In this document: positions 15,406 through 22,389 of the stretch, piece by piece
How positions within the stretch are numbered: position 1 is the stretch's first letter
How the letters are laid out: every line of letters starts with the position of its first letter
Translations under genes and position numbers: made by a program
Notes under the pieces: generated by a model
What the model saw: only the letters and a program-made list of their open reading frames with translations
What the model was told of the DNA's origin: nothing
Database searches by the model: none
NCBI RefSeq assembly: GCF_003313335.1
Contig: NZ_QMHP01000001.1
Coordinates: 372,001 to 436,000, forward strand
DNA: 64,000 nucleotides
DNA from: Pedobacter zeaxanthinifaciens
GTDB lineage: Bacteria; Bacteroidota; Bacteroidia; Sphingobacteriales; Sphingobacteriaceae
Direction of reading: 5' to 3'

Positions 15406-15490
15406 CGGAAAGTGAGGGATTCGAACCCCCGGTCCTGTGACAGACAACGGTTTTCAAGACCGCCGCATTCGACCACTCTGCCAACTTTCC
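15406..15490 (-). tRNA. tRNA-Ser (anticodon UGA)
   Basis: 85 nt read on the minus strand. The 7-bp acceptor stem is GGAAAGT with ACTTTCC, discriminator G. The anticodon stem-loop CGGTCTTGAAAACCG places TGA as anticodon. There is a long variable arm, as expected for class II serine tRNAs, and the T-loop GGTTCGAATCC. CCA is not encoded. It faces the dgkA terminator. Confidence 0.96.
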
Positions 15491-15660
15491 GGGGACAAAA
15501 GTACAAACTCTAGGTTATTACGCAAATTATAGTTTAGGTATTTTATGAAGTTTGTTTTAAGCGCTTAGTTATCAGCTATAAAAAATGATAATTGACTTCA
15601 CAAAAAATGCTTGAACGGTTTGCAGATTGAGGTTTTTGATTATTGCATGGCAGTTGGTTA

Positions 15661-15752
15661 ACTAAACCCGGTAGTAACGGATACCGGCCAAGTGGATAAG
15701 GCCCAGCGTTGACTGAGGCGCTGGCGCAGGCGTATGAGTGGATAACGGGACT
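15661..15752. repeat. Dispersed intergenic repeat, copy A
   Basis: Starts with ACTAAACCCGGTAGTAACG and ends with GGATAACGGGACT; both ends recur at 49628-49779 around a different middle. Inside are the inverted repeats CCGGTA/TACCGG and CCAGCG/CGCTGG (15703-15724). There is no gene between the tRNA and 16056; the bases from 15495 to 15660 show nothing recognisable. Confidence 0.7.
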
Positions 15753-15865
15753 AACGAAAATAGTACTGGGAATTGGCTTTACTACTAATTAAGAGATAAA
15801 TAACGTGAGTATGGATTAAGTACTTTTATAATTCTTTAAAAGCTGCATTAAATGTGTTTTTTTAG

Positions 15866-15986
15866 CTCGCCGCCGCTGGGCTCTTACTTTTTGACCGCAA
15901 AAAGTAACAAAAACTCTCGGTTGCTTATTTTTCTTTCAAAGAAAGTACTTTGGCTCATTAGTGCAGCCCGAAAAATAAGAGACCGA
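15866..15986. repeat. Palindrome-rich repeat element
   Basis: Three nested or adjacent hairpins: TACTTTTTG/CAAAAAGTA with loop ACCG (15885-15906), CTTTC/GAAAG (15933-15945), and a long stem TCGGT-n2-CTTATTTTTC (15917-15933) with GAAAAATAAG-n2-ACCGA (15970-15986). It resembles intergenic repeats scattered in Bacteroidota genomes. A 60-codon open frame across it is an artefact. Confidence 0.65.
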
Positions 15987-16055
15987 AAATTAGGTGAACG
16001 AAGATTTGAAGCGCTATCGCTAGCAAAAGCATAATTCTCTTATACGGAACCTATG

Positions 16056-17036
16056 TTAACTATTTTCGTCTTTATTGTTGCTTTTAAATAGATTAAAATT
16101 TGGCCTTATGATTTTTACACTTCTTTTAGAAAGATCAACGCTGGCATTAAGCTCGAAGCCCACCAACAAGATTAAAGAATTGAGGTATAGCCAAATCATT
16201 ACCACCATCAACGTGCCTATTGAGCCGTAAATTTTATTGTAGGCACTGAAATTATTGATGTAAAAAGAGAAGCCCCAAATGGTTAGGAAGGCTAAAATGG
16301 TGGCTAGCCATGAGCCTGCACTAAAAAATTTCCACTTTTTTGCATGAGCAGGACCGTAGCGGTACAAAATGGAAACGTTAATAAAGTACAATACGCCCAA
16401 TAATGCCCACTGTGTAATTTTGATGGCGTAAATTGTTAAACTTCCATTGTAGTTGATTTCTTTTCTGAAAAAATCGATGGCCAACTCGCCCAAAGTCATT
16501 GCGGCAATACAAATGATCATAGAAACCACCAAAACAATGGTGAGTACCAGAGCCACCAACCGTCTTTTAAGCAAGGTACGGGTTTCAACTATGAGCGATG
16601 ATTTGTTGAACGCCATCATCAAGTTATGTACGCCATTAGTGGCAAAAAATAACGAAAGGAAAAAACCAATAGAGAGTAGACTTCCGTTTTGTATGTTCAC
16701 AATATCGTTAATGGTGGCTTCGAACGCTAAATAGGCATTGTTTGGCAATACCAGTGCCAATAAAGACATCAAGCCCTCTTGAAAACCAATGCGTTTTGGG
16801 ATGTATGGAATTAACGTAAATAGGAAAATAATTCCCGGAAAAATGGCCAACATAAAATTGTAGGCTAGCGAAGAAGCTTTGTTTACCAAGGTATCTTTAC
16901 CTATTTCTTTAAAGAAAAAAGTGGCGACAGTGTAAATTGGCAACGGACTGAAACCGGGCAAAACACAAACCTTGGTCCACTCAATAAACAAAGAGTAGGG
17001 CCTCAACTTTAATAGCTGTTTGTGTAGCCAGTTCAT
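16056..17036 (-). CDS. YihY/BrkB-family integral membrane protein
   Basis: 326 aa with six predicted membrane helices (starting near residues 55, 100, 145, 180, 210 and 250), preceded by a cytoplasmic N-terminus. The motif NKASSLAYNFMLAIFPGIIFLF near residue 52 and GSIGTLMVVMIWLYLNSLILLVGFELNA near 280 are family hallmarks. Once called ribonuclease BN, the family is not a nuclease; a transport role is suspected but unproven. The C-terminal tail is basic (KRSVKIIRP). The gene follows the thioesterase gene on the same strand after 125 bases and may be transcribed separately. The flanking sequence downstream is the repeat-rich spacer. Confidence 0.92.
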   Translation of the reverse strand: MNWLHKQLLKLRPYSLFIEWTKVCVLPGFSPLPIYTVATFFFKEIGKDTLVNKASSLAYNFMLAIFPGIIFLFTLIPYIPKRIGFQEGLMSLLALVLPNNAYLAFEATINDIVNIQNGSLLSIGFFLSLFFATNGVHNLMMAFNKSSLIVETRTLLKRRLVALVLTIVLVVSMIICIAAMTLGELAIDFFRKEINYNGSLTIYAIKITQWALLGVLYFINVSILYRYGPAHAKKWKFFSAGSWLATILAFLTIWGFSFYINNFSAYNKIYGSIGTLMVVMIWLYLNSLILLVGFELNASVDLSKRSVKIIRPNFNLFKSNNKDENS

Positions 17037-17161
17037 TAAATATATTTACGATTTTAGATTACAACTACGATTTAAATATATCGCTTAATTATTTTAATTG
17101 TAGAAATGCATATTTAAGATGCTACAAATACATTTCAAAATTGTACTTCTACAATTTTAAA

Positions 17162-17569
17162 TCAAAAATACTGCCTTACATTTTTCATAAAGTTTTCTGG
17201 TGGCTGACAAGGCCTCCGAGTGTGCTTATCTACAAATACTAGCGTTGTTTTTCCAATATTGATGAGCTCATTGGCTTCGTTGTAGATTTCGTATTCCACA
17301 TGTAACCTTACGGTGGGCAACTCCTTCACTATTGATTTAATAGTGAGTACCTGGTTATAAAGTGCTGGCTTTAAGTATTTGGATTGCAATTCTAATATTG
17401 GTAGCATTACGCCATCAGCTTCCATTGAGGCGTAGGTCATACCAGAGCAGGCTTCAAAACATTCTGTACGGGCAATTTCGTAATATTGGGCATAATTTCC
17501 GTGATATACCACGCCCATCTGATCAGTTTCTGCGTATCTAACTTTAACCTTAGTTTCGTAAGTGAACAT
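17162..17569 (-). CDS. YbgC/FadM-type acyl-CoA thioesterase
   Basis: 135 aa hot-dog fold thioesterase. The active-site signature appears as YAETDQMGVVYHGNYAQYYE (residues 12-31), with the catalytic Asp16, Tyr22, His23 and Asn25 pattern of the 4-hydroxybenzoyl-CoA thioesterase family. Family members hydrolyse acyl-CoA thioesters; in many genomes YbgC is linked to the Tol-Pal envelope system, which is not present here. The start overlaps the mltG stop by one base (TAATG), so it is the last gene of the PASTA-mltG-thioesterase operon. Confidence 0.92.
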   Translation of the reverse strand: MFTYETKVKVRYAETDQMGVVYHGNYAQYYEIARTECFEACSGMTYASMEADGVMLPILELQSKYLKPALYNQVLTIKSIVKELPTVRLHVEYEIYNEANELINIGKTTLVFVDKHTRRPCQPPENFMKNVRQYF

Positions 17570-18618
17570 TATCTAAAGATATTTCTTTGATTTAAAGCCT
17601 CTCTGTATTTTTTAGCATTGATGTTATGCTCCTGAACTGTTGCCGCAAAGTTGTGGTAGCCAGAAAAATCTTCCTTAGCGCACATGTAAAGGTAGTTATT
17701 GTCTTGTTTGTTAAGTACGGCATCAATTGCGTTGATACTTGGCATGTTGATTGGTCCCGGAGGCAAACCTACATATTTATAGGTATTGTATCTCGAATCG
17801 GCACCTAGCATTGCTCCGGTAACACGTTTCACCGTAAAATCGCCATTGGCAAAAATTACCGTTGGATCAGCTTGTAACAACATTCCTTTTTGCAACCTAT
17901 TCCAGTAAAGACCCGCAATTGTTGGCATTTCTTTGTCGTAAAGCGCTTCGGCATCAACAATTGAAGCCAATATGGTTGCTTTAATTGGATCAAGACCGAG
18001 TGCAGCAGCCTTTTGTTTACGATCAGCGTTCCAAAATTTAACGTACTCTGCATTCATCTTTTTGAAAAACTCTTTTGGCGAAGTATTCCAGTACATTTCG
18101 TAGGTGTTTGGAATGAACATGGTGTAAACATTATCTGTATTGAAACCATATTGTTCCACATAAGCGGCAGAGTCGAACAGTTTAATAAATGCGGTAGAAT
18201 CTGGTTCTAAATTTTTAGCCAACAAGGCAGCTAAGCCATCAATTTTTCTGATGTTTTGAAATTTCAACTTCACAGGTTCCTGATTACCAGCTTTTAGCAT
18301 ATTGATAAAGGCTCTGTTATTCATGCCTTCTTTTAAGCGATACCTACCAGGCTTCAGTGGCCCTTGTAAGTTCATGTTTTCAGCAGCTTCCCAAAAAGTT
18401 CCAATGTCATTTAAAATATCCTTGTAACGCATGTCGGTTACTAAGTCTTCAAAAACATAGCCTGTTTTAATGTAAAGGTATTTTTCTTTACCAGTTACGT
18501 TTGGTGCAAAGTAAGTTTTATAAAATTTTAAACCGAAATAGCCTCCAACTAAGGCTACCACAGCCAAAACAACTAATGCAATTTTATAGCTTTTTTTAAG
18601 GGGTTTGTTTGTGCTCAT
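17569..18618 (-). CDS. mltG: Endolytic murein transglycosylase MltG
   Basis: 349 aa, full length. One N-terminal membrane anchor (about 12-30), a LysM-like segment, then the YceG fold. MltG cuts nascent glycan strands and so sets glycan length. The core motif region (218-225) reads ASIVDAEA, where the usual form is ASIVEKE-; Asp222 replaces the first Glu and Glu224 is kept. Downstream QADPTVIF, NTYKYVGLPPGPI and the YHNFA end are standard. The gene follows the PASTA protein by 8 bases and overlaps the thioesterase start, giving a cell-wall operon facing ddl. Confidence 0.95.
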   Translation of the reverse strand: MSTNKPLKKSYKIALVVLAVVALVGGYFGLKFYKTYFAPNVTGKEKYLYIKTGYVFEDLVTDMRYKDILNDIGTFWEAAENMNLQGPLKPGRYRLKEGMNNRAFINMLKAGNQEPVKLKFQNIRKIDGLAALLAKNLEPDSTAFIKLFDSAAYVEQYGFNTDNVYTMFIPNTYEMYWNTSPKEFFKKMNAEYVKFWNADRKQKAAALGLDPIKATILASIVDAEALYDKEMPTIAGLYWNRLQKGMLLQADPTVIFANGDFTVKRVTGAMLGADSRYNTYKYVGLPPGPINMPSINAIDAVLNKQDNNYLYMCAKEDFSGYHNFAATVQEHNINAKKYREALNQRNIFR

Positions 18619-18626
18619 TTGGTGGG

Positions 18627-19394
18627 TTATTGTTTGTTTGTTAGCGTTATGTTAATTGGCGTACCTATGCGAACTTTGCTTAAGCTATCTGTTGCTAAAG
18701 GAAATTGGCTTACGATTATGGCGTTGGCAGTATCAGTAATAGTACCTTGGTAAGTAATAGTTCCAATAGTTAGCATGGAGCCTTTTAGAGAAAACTTAGC
18801 CTCGTCAATAGTTAAACCTGTTAAGTTAGGCAGTTCAACTTCTTCATTTCCGCGGCCATCGCCTAAAACAAAATTGATTCTTGAACCTTTTGGCAAACTT
18901 TCGCCAGCTTTAATTGGCTGTCCGCCAAACAAAGCTTCCAAAACCACATCTCTAGCTACGTCTGGTTTGTAGGTGGTATCACCCAATTTTAAACCGTAGC
19001 TTTCAATAATTGATTTCGCTTCGCGGAGGGATTTAGCTTCGATGTCAGGAAATCTAACATTAGGAGCATTATTGGTATTAATTGTTAAATAGATGGTACG
19101 GTTGTCTTTCACAAAAGTTTGCGGGTCGGGATCCTGATCGGTTACAATGCCAGGCGGCTGATCCATAATGTAAACAGAGTCGATTTCGTAGCGTAAGCCC
19201 AAGCCTTCCAATTTGCTTATAGCATCTTCTATTTTTAAACCTTTTAGGTTAGGTACTTCTAAGCCCTCGCCGTGTTTGGTGTAGTAACGTAAACTGAAAA
19301 AAGCGATAAGTAGAAGTGCGAAGAAGGTGCAAATTGCCGCTATGATATTGGTTCGAAAAGACTTTGTTTTAAGGTACTCGGTAAAGTTGCCCAT
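18627..19394 (-). CDS. PASTA-domain membrane protein (three PASTA repeats, no kinase)
   Basis: 255 aa. A single N-terminal membrane helix (about 17-37) is followed by three PASTA domains at about 43-110, 112-182 and 185-252, each starting with a VPNL/FPDI/LPNL strand. PASTA domains in Ser/Thr kinases and penicillin-binding proteins bind peptidoglycan fragments or beta-lactams; here there is no catalytic domain, as is common in Bacteroidota. First gene of the operon with mltG and thioesterase, and divergent from ddl (166-base spacer), so a cell-wall role is likely. Confidence 0.93.
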   Translation of the reverse strand: MGNFTEYLKTKSFRTNIIAAICTFFALLLIAFFSLRYYTKHGEGLEVPNLKGLKIEDAISKLEGLGLRYEIDSVYIMDQPPGIVTDQDPDPQTFVKDNRTIYLTINTNNAPNVRFPDIEAKSLREAKSIIESYGLKLGDTTYKPDVARDVVLEALFGGQPIKAGESLPKGSRINFVLGDGRGNEEVELPNLTGLTIDEAKFSLKGSMLTIGTITYQGTITDTANAIIVSQFPLATDSLSKVRIGTPINITLTNKQ

Positions 19395-19559
19395 TAGCTT
19401 TTGATTAAAATTAAGCCCAAATTTAGCTTAAAAAAATATTTATCTTAAATTAAAAACAAATCTGTTTAACTAATTTCTATTTTTGAGGTATAAAGTTATT
19501 AAACTCATAATTTTTTATTTTCAATTAACACAAGCATAAATAAAACTAATTTTTAAAAG

Positions 19560-20543
19560 ATGAAGAAGACCATTGCACTACTAACTGGCGGAACCACAGG
19601 CGAATGGGTGGTTTCGGTAAAGAGTGCTGCAACAATTGCCCAAAATATAGATACTAGCAAATACGAAGTTTATAAAATTATGCTTACTGAAAATGGATGG
19701 TTTTACGAACCAGCAGATTCAGTTAAAATTGAAGTTGACAAAAACGATTTCTCTCTAAACATTAAAGGGAAAAAGATAGTATTTGATGGCGTTTTTATTG
19801 CCATTCACGGATCGCCGGGAGAAGATGGAAAATTACAAGGTTATTTTGATATGCTGGGCGTACCTTATACTACTTGTAACGCGTTAACCAGTGCCATTAC
19901 CATGAATAAAGGCTACACCAAAGCAATTGTAAATGGAATCAAGAATTTAAATGTGGCCAAATCACTTCAACTATTTAAAGAAGATTACGACGCTGAAGAA
20001 GTAAAAGCACAATTGAAGCTGCCTTATTTTGTTAAGCCTAACAATGGTGGCAGCAGTATTGGTATGAGCAAGGTAAAACATGTAGATGATTTAGCTGCTG
20101 CATTAGAGAAAGCCTTTAATGAAGATACCCAAGTTTTAGTAGAAGAATTTGTTGAGGGAAGGGAGTTCTCCATAGGTGTATTTAAAACCAAAGGCAAAAT
20201 TGTGGTATTGCCCACTACTGAGGTGAAAACCAAAAATGAATTTTTCGATTTTGATGCTAAATATACACCAGGTGTTACCGAAGAAATTACTCCTGGAGAT
20301 ATGAGCGAAGAAGAAAAGGCTAGGGTAGAGCAGGTAGTTGCCGATGTTTATCAAAAACTGAATTGCCGAGGGATTGTAAGAATAGATTATTTCTTAGAAC
20401 ACGGAACTGGAAATTTTTACTTCATCGAAATCAATACCATACCCGGACAAACCGCAACTAGCTTTATTCCGCAACAAGTAGCCGCAATGGGTATGAAATT
20501 GCAAGACTTTTATACCCAGGTACTAGAAGAAACTATAGCCTAA
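19560..20543 (+). CDS. ddl: D-alanine--D-alanine ligase
   Basis: 327 aa ATP-grasp enzyme making D-Ala-D-Ala for peptidoglycan precursors. Visible: N-terminal ALLTGGTTGEWVVSVKSA (Ddl family has GGxSxExxVSxxSA; here Ser/Glu region is partly changed to T-G-E-W), HGSPGEDGKLQGYFDMLGVPYT near 84-105, PYFVKPNNGGSSIGMSKV near 155-172, VEEFVEGREFSIGV, and the Mg-binding FYFIEINTIPGQT near 291-303. The start at ATG 19560 is preceded by A-rich DNA. Next gene is convergent. Adjacent to the divergent PASTA-mltG operon. Confidence 0.95.
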   Translation: MKKTIALLTGGTTGEWVVSVKSAATIAQNIDTSKYEVYKIMLTENGWFYEPADSVKIEVDKNDFSLNIKGKKIVFDGVFIAIHGSPGEDGKLQGYFDMLGVPYTTCNALTSAITMNKGYTKAIVNGIKNLNVAKSLQLFKEDYDAEEVKAQLKLPYFVKPNNGGSSIGMSKVKHVDDLAAALEKAFNEDTQVLVEEFVEGREFSIGVFKTKGKIVVLPTTEVKTKNEFFDFDAKYTPGVTEEITPGDMSEEEKARVEQVVADVYQKLNCRGIVRIDYFLEHGTGNFYFIEINTIPGQTATSFIPQQVAAMGMKLQDFYTQVLEETIA

Positions 20544-20546
20544 CGA

Positions 20547-21158
20547 CTATAACTTAACAGCTCTTGCCTCGTGGAAGTCTTCCAATTTGGTAAGTAACCT
20601 GATAAGTTCCATTTTTTCTGCATTTGATAACGGTTCCGTAACATTTTGCGAAGCCGTTCTCATTTGCTCAATATGTTTATTTAAAGCACTTTTACCTTTT
20701 TCAGTAATACTGATCATCCTATTACGCTTATCATCATGCGTAGTTTCCTGCGTTACAAAACCGCCGGTAATCAGTCTATTTACAATTTGTATCCCTGCAG
20801 ATTTTTCGTGCACATTAAGCTTAATTAATGCAGTTTTGGTCATGCTGCCATGAGACATTAGGCTAATCAGATAGAAGAAATCATCAGAAGTAGAGAATTC
20901 CGAACCTGCAATAGCTTCTTTAGCATGTTGTTTTGCGTATCGATATAAATGCACTAAAGAAGTATTAATTACGCTGTCGGCAGATCTACCGTAAATTTTT
21001 CCATTCCAATCAGGTTCAGGCAAGCTTACTGAAGTACCGTCCAAGTGTTGGTTAATCCATTGTACAAATCCATGTACATCATCTTTTTTTGCATGTACAT
21101 TTTCTTGTTCGTAGCGTTCAGCTAATCCAATGATTTCTTTAACTAGGTGATATGACAT
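20547..21158 (-). CDS. MarR-family transcriptional regulator
   Basis: 203 aa, longer than the usual 140-150 because of an N-terminal extension of about 45 residues. The winged helix runs from about 95 to 165: MTKTALIKLNVHEKSAGIQIVNRLITGGFVTQETTHDDKRNRMISITEKGKSALNKHI has the helix-turn-helix, the wing and the DxRxR element. Ligand unknown. It lies tail-to-tail with ddl and 148 bases from the divergent fasciclin gene, which it may control; GTAT-N6-ATAC at 21287-21300 is a possible operator. Confidence 0.9.
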   Translation of the reverse strand: MSYHLVKEIIGLAERYEQENVHAKKDDVHGFVQWINQHLDGTSVSLPEPDWNGKIYGRSADSVINTSLVHLYRYAKQHAKEAIAGSEFSTSDDFFYLISLMSHGSMTKTALIKLNVHEKSAGIQIVNRLITGGFVTQETTHDDKRNRMISITEKGKSALNKHIEQMRTASQNVTEPLSNAEKMELIRLLTKLEDFHEARAVKL

Positions 21159-21306
21159 TTCGTAAATATTTTAATACAAAAATAAATAAAATTAGTATAG
21201 AAATGAACTAAATAATAGTTGATGATATTTTAAAAAATACTTTAGTGTAATTTAAAACCTTTTGGTATTTATTTTGTAGTGATATTGTATAAAAAAATAC
21301 TAAAAT

Positions 21307-22260
21307 ATGAAAACACTTAACTTTAAATTTTCGAAGCTAGCGTTAATGGTTGCGCTTGTTGGGTCTGCCTTTTTTTCTTCTTGCAAGAAAGATAATGATG
21401 TACAAGAAAATCTTTCAATTGCTGATATTGTTGCAGCTGATGACAATTTCTCTTTATTAGAAACTGCGTTAAATCATGCACAGTTAACTGGAACGTTGAA
21501 AGGTGAGGGTAACTTCACTTTATTTGCGCCAAACAATGCTGCATTTGCTGCTGCTGGTTTAGATACCGATGCAAAAATTACGGCAATGTCTGCTGAAACC
21601 TTGAAACAAATTTTACTTTACCACGTATTGCCTAACCGTACGCCTGCATCAGCTATACCAACGGCGTCAAACACGGCTGTTGCTACTTCGGCAAATGCCA
21701 ACGTATTTGTAACTAAAAATGCTAACGGTGTATTCGTAAATGGTGCTACTGTGTTAACCGCAGATGTAAATGCTAAAAATGGTGTGGTACACATTATTAA
21801 CCGAGTGTTGATGCCAGCAAGCGGAAATATAGTTCAAGCGGCACAGGCAAACGCTAACTTCAGCTTTTTAGTTGCTGCAATAACTAGGGCTAGTCAAGGA
21901 AGCACTAACGTTGCACAGGTATTATCGGGTACTGGTCCATTTACCGTATTTGCACCTACTAACCAAGCTTTCATCAATGCTGGATTTACAACCATTGCTT
22001 CAATTCAAGCAGCTAGTCCTGCAACATTAACTAATATTTTAACCTACCACGTAATTGCTGGTCGCGTACTTTCAAGTGATTTAACTGAAGGCGCTATGCC
22101 AACTACTGTACAAGGTGGAAAAGTAACCATAAGCTTAACAGGTGGTGCAAAAGTGAAAGGTTTAGGTAACACTACATCTTCAAACATTACTACTACTAAC
22201 GTAATTACAACAAACGGCGTAATCCACGCTATCGACCAAGTATTGTTACCTGGTATCTAA
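21307..22260 (+). CDS. Fasciclin (FAS1) repeat lipoprotein
   Basis: 317 aa. Lipoprotein signal with Cys26 (AFFSSCKK). Two FAS1 domains follow, at about 37-170 and 176-316; each has the H1 box (GNFTLFAPNNAAF; GPFTVFAPTNQAF), the YH motif (ILLYHVLPNR; ILTYHVIAGR) and the C-terminal H2 box (NGVVHIINRVLMP; NGVIHAIDQVLLP). FAS1 domains act in adhesion or as small-ligand-binding modules on the cell surface. Promoter region is very A/T rich. A strong terminator follows, then a TonB receptor. FAS1 lipoproteins are often found with stress or light-response genes in Bacteroidota. Confidence 0.93.
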   Translation: MKTLNFKFSKLALMVALVGSAFFSSCKKDNDVQENLSIADIVAADDNFSLLETALNHAQLTGTLKGEGNFTLFAPNNAAFAAAGLDTDAKITAMSAETLKQILLYHVLPNRTPASAIPTASNTAVATSANANVFVTKNANGVFVNGATVLTADVNAKNGVVHIINRVLMPASGNIVQAAQANANFSFLVAAITRASQGSTNVAQVLSGTGPFTVFAPTNQAFINAGFTTIASIQAASPATLTNILTYHVIAGRVLSSDLTEGAMPTTVQGGKVTISLTGGAKVKGLGNTTSSNITTTNVITTNGVIHAIDQVLLPGI

Positions 22261-22286
22261 AGATCGTTTTTTCATGGCTGATTCTC

Positions 22287-22328
22287 GCCGAGGTAGGTAT
22301 AATTTTGTACCTATCTCGGCTTTTTTTA
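22287..22328 (+). terminator. Terminator of the fasciclin gene
   Basis: GCCGAGGTAGGTA (22287-22299) pairs with TACCTATCTCGGC (22308-22320), a perfect 13-bp stem with an 8-nt loop, followed by a T-run. Confidence 0.92.
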
Positions 22329-22351
22329 TTAAGCCTTGCTTTGTAATTGGT

Positions 22352-22359
22352 TATATTTG
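22352..22359 (+). promoter_or_regulatory. Candidate -7 box of the TonB receptor gene
   Basis: TATATTTG is a perfect TAnnTTTG match. A start about 6 bases downstream places transcription after the upstream in-frame TTG at 22336, which argues for the TTG at 22390 as the true translation start. Confidence 0.5.
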
Positions 22360-22389
22360 TACACAATTAAACTTTTAAATCCATTTAAA

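Noticed and set aside
15261..15506. 81-codon minus-strand frame over the tRNA-Ser gene
   Set aside because: It overlaps the tRNA, terminator and the end of dgkA; no coding character.
15852..16034. 60-codon frame next to yihY
   Set aside because: It follows the hairpin-rich repeat and has no plausible start or domain.
15406..16040. Integrated element at tRNA-Ser
   Set aside because: The repeats lie on the 5' side of the tRNA; no integrase, no duplicated tRNA 3' end.
22336..22389. TonB receptor start at TTG 22336
   Set aside because: It lies upstream of the candidate -7 box and gives a poor signal peptide; TTG 22390 fits better.
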